NCBI GenBank assembly: GCA_947177185.1
Contig: CAMWTJ010000005.1
Span: forward strand, 1-64,000
Direction: 5' to 3'
Source: an uncultured Porphyromonadaceae bacterium
Lineage (GTDB): Bacteria > Bacteroidota > Bacteroidia > Bacteroidales > Muribaculaceae
DNA length: 64,000 nucleotides
Shown here: positions 17,356 to 25,122 of the stretch, piece after piece
How positions within the stretch are numbered: the first letter of the stretch is position 1
Layout of the letters: every line of letters starts with the position of its first letter
Translations under genes and position numbers: made by a program
The notes under the pieces: model-generated
Database searches by the model: none
Seen by the model: the letters and a program-made list of their open reading frames with translations, nothing else
Told to the model about the DNA's origin: nothing

Positions 17356-18727
17356 CGCCGGCTGCCCTGCGGCGGCACACGAAGCGTCCTGCGCTTGCCG
17401 TGACGAAACCGCCGAGAAGCATCACGCCTATGCTCACCGCAAGCACGAGGCGCATGCCGCCCGCGTGCAGCAGCACGGGCATGAAGAACACGCCGAGCAC
17501 AGCACCGATTTTGCCTATGCAGGCCGCTATGCCGGCGCCGCGTGCGCGGTCGGCCACGGGATAGATGGCTGCCGGCATTATGTAGGTGACAAGGTGGGGA
17601 CCCATGTTCAGAAACAGTTCGAAAGCCATGAACGCCCCGATGGCTGTCCACGACGGCCATCTGAATTCGTAGGCCGCCATGAGCAGCGCGAGCGACACCG
17701 CGCTCAGAAAGAACCCCCATGCCTGAAGCGATACTTTTCCGGCGCGGCGCAGCAACAACAGCCCCGCGATGAATCCCGGCAGCATTATGCAGCTTATCCA
17801 CAGGGTGATTTCCACCGATTTGGTCACATGGGCAGCCGGTGCCATCTGCGGAGTGAAATGCTCAAGGCCGAGAGCCGCCACAAGCACCGGCAGAAACACT
17901 CCTATGCCATACACGCCGAGTCCCTCGCAGGCCCATGGCAGGCCGCTCAGCACCACGCGCGCGGCATTGTCGCGCATGAAGGCAAGAGTACCTGCGCTGC
18001 TGCGTGGCGTGGCAGGCGCTGCGGGTTGCGCCGCGGTGGCCACGCGCACGTCGGGGCCGAGCAGTTTCTCGGCCGCGGCCTCAGCCTGCGCCATGTGGCC
18101 GTGTTTGAGCAGCCAGAGCGGACTCTGCACGAAGCCGATGCGTGTGAAAGCCATGAAGGCCGCTATGCCGGCTATGATCCACATGAGCCGCGGCCAGTGC
18201 GATGCCTCAAGGCCGCTGGAGAGCACCATAAAGCAGAGCCACGCGGCTATGATGTTGCCGCCCGCGCTCGCGGCCTTGGTCACGCCCACCATGGTGGAGC
18301 GCCATTTCACCGGCATTATCTCCGACACATAGCCCGAATCGAGAGTGTATTCGCCTCCGATGCCGAATCCCATGACAAACAGACACACCAGCAGAACAGG
18401 CAGCGACGGCACGAGCGCCGCTACGGCGGCCGCCAGCATGATGAGCACCGGGCACGCGCGAAACATGGCCAGATAGCCGCGGCGGTCGGCGATAGGACCG
18501 AGCACGGCCGAACCTGCCGCTATGCCTATAAGGTCGGCGGCGCCCACCAGGCCCTGCATCGAGGCCGAGAGCTCCGGGTGCCCCACAATCTGCATGAGCG
18601 GTATCACCACGCCCACCGTGGTGGCCAGAGCGGTGCCTGTCAGCTGGCCGAGCGATGCGGTGAACACCGTGCGGTAGTGCCCTGCCCGCAGGGGCATTGT
18701 CGACATCAGTACTGTGTGCCCTTCCAT
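17330..18727 (-). CDS. MFS transporter
   Basis: A 465-residue inner-membrane carrier with about 12 hydrophobic helices. The MFS motif A variant GPIADRRGYLA follows TM2, and VMGFGIGGEYTLDSGYVSEIMP is like the TM5 region of the sugar/organic-acid (SP or AAHS) branch. A central loop (about residues 210-245) is Ala/Pro-rich. The substrate is not predictable. The start at 18727 lies 9 nt after the urea-transporter stop, so the two form an operon. Its 3' end overlaps cinA by 26 nt. Confidence 0.85.
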   Translation of the reverse strand: MEGHTVLMSTMPLRAGHYRTVFTASLGQLTGTALATTVGVVIPLMQIVGHPELSASMQGLVGAADLIGIAAGSAVLGPIADRRGYLAMFRACPVLIMLAAAVAALVPSLPVLLVCLFVMGFGIGGEYTLDSGYVSEIMPVKWRSTMVGVTKAASAGGNIIAAWLCFMVLSSGLEASHWPRLMWIIAGIAAFMAFTRIGFVQSPLWLLKHGHMAQAEAAAEKLLGPDVRVATAAQPAAPATPRSSAGTLAFMRDNAARVVLSGLPWACEGLGVYGIGVFLPVLVAALGLEHFTPQMAPAAHVTKSVEITLWISCIMLPGFIAGLLLLRRAGKVSLQAWGFFLSAVSLALLMAAYEFRWPSWTAIGAFMAFELFLNMGPHLVTYIMPAAIYPVADRARGAGIAACIGKIGAVLGVFFMPVLLHAGGMRLVLAVSIGVMLLGGFVTASAGRFVCRRRAAGVRASKPEA

Positions 18728-18736
18728 GCCGTCGCG

Positions 18737-19708
18737 CTATTTCGAGGTGTCGCTGCCGGTGTCGGGAGCGAGTTTAGGCAGCATGAACAGCCATGTGGCC
18801 ACGCAGAAAGGTGCCGTCAGCGATGCCAGGCCTATGGGTGCGAGCAGCGCGTTCATGGCTGCCTGGATGAATACTGTGGCCACCACGCCGAAGAGCGCCA
18901 TGAGAGAGTTGCGCAGCGTGGGTTTCCAGAATGTGGCCCCGAGCGCTATGCCTGTAAGTACGGCGCTGAAGCCGTAGAGCCCTCCTATTATGGAGCTGCC
19001 CTGAGCCTCCCACAGCAGTGCCATGGCAAGAGCCACCGCCGACGATATCGCCGCCCACATGGCGGCACGCCATGATGCCACTGCCAGTGCGATGAGGAAA
19101 ATCACGCCCGTCAGCCATGAGTCTATCAGAAACACCTGAGCCACGCCTTTCAGCCAGTACTCCACGGCATCGAGCGCATTGTGGAGCACGATGGGTGTGA
19201 TGGTGTAGTCTATTTCGGGCTGACTCATGTGCACTCCGGCCATGCCGGCGAACTCCCTGCCGGCAAGCAGGAAGCACCATGTGCAGAATACAAACGGGAA
19301 AGTAAAGGAACTGATGCGCCACGGGGCGAGCAGGTTGTTCATGCCGGTGCGCACCCATGTGGTCATGGCCGAGCACACCACCAGGGCTACCCACATCCAC
19401 ACGGTGTTGGCCAAAAACGTAGGCAGCGCGCAGCCCACCAGCACGCCATTGAAGCCCCACAGTCCTTGTCGCCCGTCGTTTTTGGGCAGCCCGAACAGAT
19501 AGCCGCACACAGTGCTGACGAACAAGCCGGTGAGCGCGCCCCATGCCACTACGGGAAGGCCTTCTATATAGGCGCCTGCAAAAATACCTATCATGAAAAG
19601 AACGCCGGTCCAGACATTGTCCTGAAACATCACCTGACCTACGCCTCTGCTCAAGGACCATGGCAAGGTGCGCACGGTTCGGGAAATGGAAATAGTAGAA
19701 TCCGTCAT
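18737..19708 (-). CDS. Urea transporter (UT family)
   Basis: A 323-residue membrane channel with the internal two-fold repeat of UT/Yut proteins: GLWGFNGVLVGCALPTF in the first half and GLYGFSAVLTGIALGATFWKP in the second, each supplying the selectivity-filter region, plus two hairpin-flanking NLLAPW/NALLAPIG segments. These channels pass urea down its gradient. It is divergent from a nickel/cobalt ECF transporter, suggesting coupling to a nickel-dependent urease, although no urease gene lies in this window. The MFS gene follows 9 nt downstream. Confidence 0.9.
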   Translation of the reverse strand: MTDSTISISRTVRTLPWSLSRGVGQVMFQDNVWTGVLFMIGIFAGAYIEGLPVVAWGALTGLFVSTVCGYLFGLPKNDGRQGLWGFNGVLVGCALPTFLANTVWMWVALVVCSAMTTWVRTGMNNLLAPWRISSFTFPFVFCTWCFLLAGREFAGMAGVHMSQPEIDYTITPIVLHNALDAVEYWLKGVAQVFLIDSWLTGVIFLIALAVASWRAAMWAAISSAVALAMALLWEAQGSSIIGGLYGFSAVLTGIALGATFWKPTLRNSLMALFGVVATVFIQAAMNALLAPIGLASLTAPFCVATWLFMLPKLAPDTGSDTSK

Positions 19709-19731
19709 AATTGCGAGTGTTATAAATCATT

Positions 19732-19797
19732 ATTCTAACAAACACGCCATTTCCAATGTTCTGCAAAAAAACAAATGCCGCCTATGCTTGTTAGAAA
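19732..19797. promoter_or_regulatory. Inverted repeat in urea-transporter/nikM intergenic region
   Basis: ATTCTAACAA (19732-19741) and TTGTTAGAAA (19788-19797) are inverted copies (9 of 10) about 46 nt apart, one near each divergent start. This could be a shared operator, perhaps looping. I find no TAnnTTTG element in a convincing position and no B12-riboswitch-like structure in the 117-nt gap. Confidence 0.45.
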
Positions 19798-19825
19798 TAT
19801 GAACCCATAAAAAAACTGTCACACT

Positions 19826-20800
19826 ATGCACATGTCCGACGGATTGATATCCACTCCCGTGGCCGCTGTAGCGGCCGTAGCAGCAGCCGCACTGATAGGC
19901 GTGGCCGGAGCGAAAGTGAAAAAAGACACGCGCCCCGGTCTGGTTTCTCTTACGGCCGTGCTCGGCGCTTTCGTGTTTGCGGCCCAGATGATAAACTTCA
20001 GCATACCCGGCACCGGGTCCTCCGGGCATATCATAGGCGGCGTGCTGCTGTCGGCGTTTCTGGGGCCGTGGGCGGCGTTTCTTGCCCTAAGCTCTGTGCT
20101 GATAATCCAATGCCTGCTCTTTGCCGACGGCGGCCTGCTCGCGCTCGGCTGCAATATAGTGAATATGGCGGCCATGAGCTGCCTGATAGCCTATCCGCTT
20201 GTGTTCCGGCCCATCGTGAGCCGCGGAGCGTCGGCTGCACGCATCATGGGCGCCTCGGTGCTGTCCTGCACTCTCGCCCTTGAGCTCGGCGCGTGCCTGG
20301 TGGCCGTGGAAACCAAGCTGTCGGGAGTGACGGCGCTGTCCACGGGCACTTTTCTGCTGCTGATGGCGGGGATACACCTTGCCATAGGCGTAGGCGAGGG
20401 TGTGGCCACGGGCGCCGTGCTGGCCTTCGTGAAGCGTATGAGGCCGGCTCTGCTTGTAGGCGCCGGAGCCGGCGAGCCCCGCGGACGCGCCACGGGTGCG
20501 ATAGTGGGGTTTGCGCTCGCTGCACTGGCCATAGCAGGCGGTCTGTCGCTCGCCGCGTCGCAGGACCCCGACGGCCTGGAGTGGTCGGTGGCGCGGGTGG
20601 CCGGCTCGGCCGAGGTGCCGGCATCGGGCGCCGCGGCGGCACGTGCGCAGAAAGTGCAAGACGCCACAGCCGCGATGCCTGACTACGACAACACCTTTGC
20701 CGGCGTGGCCGGTGCGTCGCTCGTGATGCTTACCGTGTGGGGCGTGTGCGCCCTGCTGACGCACCGACGCCGCGCGGCTGCGATTACAGAAAAAGAATAA
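19826..20800 (+). CDS. Fused NikMN/CbiM-type metal-binding subunit of ECF transporter
   Basis: A 324-residue membrane protein. The N-terminal CbiM/NikM domain begins MHMSDGLIS; in this family the N-terminal Met amine and His2 are metal ligands, which fixes the start at 19826 and not at the next Met. Core segments are AQMINFSIPGTGSSGHIIGGVLLSAFLGPWAAFL, QCLLFADGGLLALGCNIVNMA and AGIHLAIGVGEGVATGAVL. The C-terminal part contains DPDGLEW (about residues 246-252), the PDGLE domain that replaces the separate CbiN/NikN. The context (urea transporter) favours nickel over cobalt; this is inference. Confidence 0.9.
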   Translation: MHMSDGLISTPVAAVAAVAAAALIGVAGAKVKKDTRPGLVSLTAVLGAFVFAAQMINFSIPGTGSSGHIIGGVLLSAFLGPWAAFLALSSVLIIQCLLFADGGLLALGCNIVNMAAMSCLIAYPLVFRPIVSRGASAARIMGASVLSCTLALELGACLVAVETKLSGVTALSTGTFLLLMAGIHLAIGVGEGVATGAVLAFVKRMRPALLVGAGAGEPRGRATGAIVGFALAALAIAGGLSLAASQDPDGLEWSVARVAGSAEVPASGAAAARAQKVQDATAAMPDYDNTFAGVAGASLVMLTVWGVCALLTHRRRAAAITEKE

Positions 20801-20816
20801 ACGAAAGCATAGCCAT

Positions 20817-21617
20817 ATGGGCAAAATCGACAAGGCATTATCGGCGCTTTCCGAAATGGAGCGCGGCTGCGTGGCGGCCGTGCCGGGCTATGCCGCGTCC
20901 ACGCGCGTCAGCATGCTGCTTACGCTGCTGTATGTGTGCCTTTTGCTCTCGGTGCCGCTTCAGGATCTGCAGCGGCTCGTGTGGTTTGCGTCGTTTCCCA
21001 TAGTCTGGGCTTCGGTGACCGGCGTAGGCTACGGATGCGTGCTGAAGCGCTCTCTGTATGTGCTGCCGCTGATACTTTTTGTAGGTATTTTCAATCCATT
21101 GGTCGATACGGCTCCGGCATGGACCATAGGCGCCCTGACAGTGAGCCGCGGCTGGGTGAGCTTTGTGTCGGTGGCGCTGCGCGGCATGCTGGCCGTGCAG
21201 GCGGTGCTGACACTCACGGCTGTGTGCGGCTTCGCCGACGTGTGCCGCGAGTTGCGCGCCGCGGGCGTGCCCTCGTTTCTGACCACGCAGCTTCAGCTCG
21301 TGTACCGATACATGAGCGTGCTGCTGGAGGAGCTCCTTGTCATGGGACGCGCGCGCACGGCCCGCGGCTATGGGCGTGCTTCGTATCCGCTGCGCCTGTG
21401 GGCGGCGATGGCCGGACAATTGTTTTTGCGGTCGGTGGACCGCGCCGAGCGCATCCACCGTGCCATGCTCGCGCGCGGCTTCGACGGCACTATGCCGCGC
21501 TATACCTCAGCGGAGCGTCACGGCGCGCACGGCGCCGGCGCGGTGGTGTGGTGCGTGTGCTGGGTCGCTGTGTTGTGTTATCTGCGCTTCGGCGCCATTA
21601 TATGTTTTACGAGATGA
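20817..21617 (+). CDS. ECF transporter transmembrane subunit (CbiQ/NikQ)
   Basis: A 266-residue membrane protein coupling the metal-binding subunit to the ATPase. There are about five hydrophobic helices, and the cytoplasmic EcfT signature is seen around RARTARGYGR (first Ala-Arg-Gly motif) and AERIHRAMLARGFDG (second). It lies 16 nt after the NikMN gene, and its stop overlaps the ATPase start by 4 nt (ATGA). Confidence 0.92.
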   Translation: MGKIDKALSALSEMERGCVAAVPGYAASTRVSMLLTLLYVCLLLSVPLQDLQRLVWFASFPIVWASVTGVGYGCVLKRSLYVLPLILFVGIFNPLVDTAPAWTIGALTVSRGWVSFVSVALRGMLAVQAVLTLTAVCGFADVCRELRAAGVPSFLTTQLQLVYRYMSVLLEELLVMGRARTARGYGRASYPLRLWAAMAGQLFLRSVDRAERIHRAMLARGFDGTMPRYTSAERHGAHGAGAVVWCVCWVAVLCYLRFGAIICFTR

Positions 21618-22324
21618 ACAGTCACCCCGATATAGAGTTCCGTCAGGTGCGCTACGGCTATGCCGGCGGCGGCGAGGCCCTGCGCGGCATATCGTTTGCC
21701 GTGGAGCGCGGGACAAAGGTGGCTTTGCTCGGTCCCAACGGAGCCGGAAAGTCGACGCTGCTGTTGCACACCAACGGACTTTTGCTCGCTTCAGCCGGCG
21801 AGGTGCTCGTGGCGGGGCTGCCAGTGGAGAGCAAATCGCTGGCGCAAGTGCGCCGCCGCGTGGGCATGGTGTTTCAGAACCCCGACGACCAGCTCTTCAT
21901 GCCCACAGTGGAAGAAGACGTGGCGTTCGGGCCCATGAACATGGGCCTGCCTACCGACGAGGTCGAGAGCCGCGTGGCGGCTGCTATGCGAGCTGTCGGT
22001 GCGGAAGGGCTGCGCAAGCGCTCGCCCATGCAGCTCAGCGGCGGACAGAAACGTGCGGTGGCTCTGGCCACAGTGCTGTCGATGCAGCCCGACATACTCG
22101 TGCTCGACGAGCCCACATCCAACCTCGACGGGCGCACGCGCCGTAGCCTTATCGACACCATGGCATCGCTGTCCGCCACATGCCTCATAGCCACACACGA
22201 CCTCGGCATGGCGCGCGCGCTGTGCGACAGGGCCATCGTGCTGGACGAGGGCAGGATCGTGGCCGACGGCGTGTGCTGCGATATAACAGACAATATGGAA
22301 ATCCTCTCTTTTCTCGGTTATTAA
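21614..22324 (+). CDS. ECF transporter ATPase (CbiO/NikO)
   Basis: A 236-residue ABC ATPase with Walker A GPNGAGKST, Q-loop FQNPDDQLFMPTVEEDVAFGP (typical of ECF ATPases), signature LSGGQKRAVALA, Walker B ILVLDEPTSNLD and the switch His in IATHDLG. It powers metal uptake through NikMN-NikQ. The tracked ORF runs far upstream as a shadow of nikQ; I use the ATG at 21614 because of the ATGA overlap with nikQ, while an in-frame ATG at 21602 is an alternative. Confidence 0.93.
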   Translation: MNSHPDIEFRQVRYGYAGGGEALRGISFAVERGTKVALLGPNGAGKSTLLLHTNGLLLASAGEVLVAGLPVESKSLAQVRRRVGMVFQNPDDQLFMPTVEEDVAFGPMNMGLPTDEVESRVAAAMRAVGAEGLRKRSPMQLSGGQKRAVALATVLSMQPDILVLDEPTSNLDGRTRRSLIDTMASLSATCLIATHDLGMARALCDRAIVLDEGRIVADGVCCDITDNMEILSFLGY

Positions 22325-22341
22325 TTCAAAATAAAAGCATT

Positions 22342-23121
22342 ATGGCAAACAATTCTCCATCCGACACCGCCGGTTCCGGCAACAAGCCCGCCAAAATGCC
22401 TTCCCCGCAGCAGGCTTACGCTTTCACCACGCAGAATGTGCTTAACTTTCTGCACATCATTGTGCTGGTGCTATCGGTGATACTTATACTGACCATCTCG
22501 GTGGATACGTTCAAGAACATCCGCTACAACAACGAGCCGGACTTTGTCAAGTTTGAATTCTGGATATGCGTGGTGTTTCTTGTCGATTTCTTTTTCGAGA
22601 TGGCCGTGGCGCAGAACAAAGGGCGCTTTTTCATGCGCAACATCCTGTTTTTCTTTATCTCGCTGCCGTATCTGCCGATAATGAAGTATTTCGACATGCA
22701 CATCGGGCATGTGGCAGGCTATGTGCTTCGCTTCGTGCCTTTCCTGCGCGGCGGCTACGCTCTGGCGCTCGTAGTGGGATGGTTTACGAGCAATCGCGCC
22801 ACCAGTCTGTTTGTGACCTATCTGGCCACGCTTATCTCGGGCATATATTTCTCGAGTCTGATATTCTATGTGTTTGAGCACGGCCAGAATCCGCTGGTGG
22901 TAAAGTACACCGACGCCCTCTGGTGGGCGCTTATGGACTGCACCACCGTGGGCTCCAACATAGTGGCCGTCACGCCTGTGGGCCGTGTGCTGTCTGTGCT
23001 TGTGGCGGCGCTGGGCATGATGATGTTTCCGATATTCACGGTCTACATCACGAGCCTTATCACCCGCTATCACAGCGCCAGCCACGACGACAGCTCCGAC
23101 CCCGGCGCCAATCTGGTTTAA
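22342..23121 (+). CDS. Potassium-channel-like ion transporter with atypical filter
   Basis: A 259-residue membrane protein with the layout of a voltage-gated-like ion channel monomer: cytoplasmic N-terminus (about 35 residues, Ser/Pro-rich), several helices, a basic segment FVPFLRGGYAL, then a pore loop and last helix. The pore reads DALWWALMDCTTVGSNIVAVTP, so the filter is TTVGSN (Thr201-Asn206) in place of the K+-channel TVGYG. It lies 17 nt after the nikO ATPase, so it may be part of that operon. Ion selectivity cannot be stated. The tracked start at 22180 is a shadow; the ATG at 22342 begins the conserved protein. Confidence 0.75.
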   Translation: MANNSPSDTAGSGNKPAKMPSPQQAYAFTTQNVLNFLHIIVLVLSVILILTISVDTFKNIRYNNEPDFVKFEFWICVVFLVDFFFEMAVAQNKGRFFMRNILFFFISLPYLPIMKYFDMHIGHVAGYVLRFVPFLRGGYALALVVGWFTSNRATSLFVTYLATLISGIYFSSLIFYVFEHGQNPLVVKYTDALWWALMDCTTVGSNIVAVTPVGRVLSVLVAALGMMMFPIFTVYITSLITRYHSASHDDSSDPGANLV

Positions 23122-24176
23122 TTTCCAAACATCCAGCGGGCGGGCGATATGCGTTCTACTCCGCGGTTGTGCTTGCGGAATATCGCTTCGGCCGCCTCGC
23201 GGAAGGCGGCTGCCCGCGGATCGTCGCTCTCGTAGGCGTCGACCACTCTGAAATTGCGTCCGTTGCCGGCCGGTTCTGTGAAATGCAGCTGCCAGCCGGC
23301 ATCGGCCACGCGCACTTTGCCGTCGGGGCGGCGTTCGAGCCGCACCGTCACGGCAGCTCCGCCGCGCGTGTCGCGGGTGCGCATGTTTGAAATCAGGTTG
23401 CCGAGCGAGTACACCACCAGGCAGCGCGAGCCGTCGGGGTTGTCCCTCAGCTCCATAGGCTGCACGACGTGTGGGTGCGAACCGATTATCAGCTCCACAC
23501 CCATGCCCTGGAGCCAGTCGGCGAGCGAACGCTGCGCGGCGTTGGGCAGCAGCTTGTATTCGTCGCCCCAGTGCACGCACACGCACACTATTTCCGCTCC
23601 GGCCCGGCGCGCGGCCTGTATGTCGGCCGCCATTAAGGTGCGGTCTATGAGGTCGACCACGGCTCCGTCGCGCGGTTCTATGCCGTTGGTGCCGTAGGTG
23701 TAGTTCAGAAATCCGATGCGTATGCCGTTCACCTCGCGCAGATGCGGCATAAGCGAGTCGCGTGCGGCAGCGTCGCGGTAGGTGCCTATGTGTGCGAGTC
23801 CGTTGCTGTCGAGGGCGTCGACGGTGTGGCGCAGTCCGCGGTCGCGGCGGTCGAGTGTGTGGTTGTTGGCCGTAAGAAACAAGTCGAATCCGGCGTCGCG
23901 CAGCGCGTGCAGGTAGGGTTCGGGCGCGTTGAAACACGGATATCCGCTGTGTGGAGCGGGGCCTATGGGTGTTTCGAGGTTTACCACGGCAAAATCCACG
24001 GTCTTGAACCACGGCGCCACGCCTGCGAAGCACTCGGAGTAGTCCCATGCGCCACCCGGGCGGCGTGCGGCGTCGAGCTGCGCCTGGTGCTGCATGGCAT
24101 CGCCGGCAAAGGCTATCTCCACGTCGTTGAGTCCGAGGAGCATCCCGAGAAATGTGATCAGCGGAATCAGTGCCAT
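23118..24176 (-). CDS. CapA family metallophosphatase-like protein
   Basis: A 352-residue protein with an N-terminal hydrophobic segment (residues 2-17) and a PGA_cap (PF09587) domain. The metallophosphoesterase-type residues are visible in FAGDAM, VVNLETPIG, FLTANNHTLDRRD, VHWGDEY and IIGSHPHVVQP. The family includes the CapA/PgsA factor for poly-gamma-glutamate capsule. No capB/capC genes are nearby, so a capsule role is not supported and the true substrate is unknown. It is the last gene of panC-panD-ffh-folD-capA, 31 nt after folD. Its 3' end overlaps the convergent channel gene by 4 nt. Confidence 0.85.
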   Translation of the reverse strand: MALIPLITFLGMLLGLNDVEIAFAGDAMQHQAQLDAARRPGGAWDYSECFAGVAPWFKTVDFAVVNLETPIGPAPHSGYPCFNAPEPYLHALRDAGFDLFLTANNHTLDRRDRGLRHTVDALDSNGLAHIGTYRDAAARDSLMPHLREVNGIRIGFLNYTYGTNGIEPRDGAVVDLIDRTLMAADIQAARRAGAEIVCVCVHWGDEYKLLPNAAQRSLADWLQGMGVELIIGSHPHVVQPMELRDNPDGSRCLVVYSLGNLISNMRTRDTRGGAAVTVRLERRPDGKVRVADAGWQLHFTEPAGNGRNFRVVDAYESDDPRAAAFREAAEAIFRKHNRGVERISPARWMFGN

Positions 24177-24207
24177 TGCAGGGTGCGTGGGGCGGTGGAA
24201 GTGGAGT

Positions 24208-25098
24208 TCAGAGCGTGCGTCGGCGGCGTCTTACAAACGCCGTAAGGGTGTTGTGCAGCAGCGAAGCTATGGTCATGGGGCCTACGCCGCCGGGCACCGG
24301 GGTGATGTAGCTGCATTTCGGAGCCACGGCGTCGAAATCGACGTCGCCGGCCAGGCGGTAGCCGCTGCGGCGGCTCGGGTCGGCCACGCGTGTCGTGCCT
24401 ACGTCGACCACTACGGCGCCCTCCGCCACCATGTCGGCCTGCACGAGTCCGGGGCAGCCTGCGGCGCTGATTATGATTTCGCATCCCGCGAGTATCTCCT
24501 TGAGGTCGGGGGTGGAGCTGTTGCACACGGTCACGGTGGCGTCGCCCATTTCGGATTTCTCAAGCAGCATGGATGCCATGGGTCGGCCCACGATGTTGCT
24601 GCGTCCGATCACAGCCACGCGCTTGCCGCGTGTGGTGATGCCGTTGCGTCGCAGCAGCTCAACGATGCCGGCCGGGGTGGCGGCGCGCATGCAGTCGAGG
24701 CCGAGCGCCATGCGGCCTATGTTGTCGGGCGTGAATCCGTCTACGTCCTTCTTCGGGCTGATGTGCAGCAGCAGGTCTTTGCTGTCGATGTGCGGCGGCA
24801 GGGGCTGCTGCACGATTATGCCGTCGATGTCGCTGTTGGCGTTGAGGCGGCGCACTGCTTCGCGCACCTGTTGTTGCGTGGAGTCTGCCGGAAGGCGCTT
24901 CACGGTGGAGCGTATGCCGCACTCGGCGCACGCTTTCTGCTTGAGGTTCACGTAGGTGACGCTCGCCGGGTCGTCGCCCACTATCACAGCGGCGAGCTTG
25001 GGCGTGCGGCCGCCGTACAGCGGCGCAAGCTCATGCACCCGGTGCGTTATGTCGGCGCGCCATTGTGCTGCTGTCTGTTTCCCGTCGAGTATTGTCAT
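24208..25098 (-). CDS. folD: Bifunctional methylenetetrahydrofolate dehydrogenase/cyclohydrolase
   Basis: A 296-residue cytoplasmic enzyme interconverting 5,10-methylene-THF and 10-formyl-THF for purine and formyl-Met synthesis. Key features are SVTYVNLKQKACAECGI (Tyr and catalytic Lys), GIIVQQPLPPHID, KDVDGFTPDNIG, the NADP-binding VIGRSNIVGRPMASMLL and the closing PVPGGVGPMTIASLL. Length matches the family. It lies 24 nt downstream of ffh, as is common in Bacteroidetes. Confidence 0.97.
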   Translation of the reverse strand: MTILDGKQTAAQWRADITHRVHELAPLYGGRTPKLAAVIVGDDPASVTYVNLKQKACAECGIRSTVKRLPADSTQQQVREAVRRLNANSDIDGIIVQQPLPPHIDSKDLLLHISPKKDVDGFTPDNIGRMALGLDCMRAATPAGIVELLRRNGITTRGKRVAVIGRSNIVGRPMASMLLEKSEMGDATVTVCNSSTPDLKEILAGCEIIISAAGCPGLVQADMVAEGAVVVDVGTTRVADPSRRSGYRLAGDVDFDAVAPKCSYITPVPGGVGPMTIASLLHNTLTAFVRRRRRTL

Positions 25099-25122
25099 CG
25101 GCTGCCTTAGGGGGTTGCTTAT

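Noticed and set aside
17312-19075. 587-residue plus-strand ORF over the MFS and urea transporter genes
   Set aside because: Low-complexity His/Arg/Gln-rich translation crossing two good minus-strand membrane proteins; not a gene.
19709-19825. Cobalamin or NiCo riboswitch upstream of the CbiM/NikM-like gene
   Set aside because: The gap is only 117 nt and shows neither a B12-box-like motif nor the four-helix arrangement.
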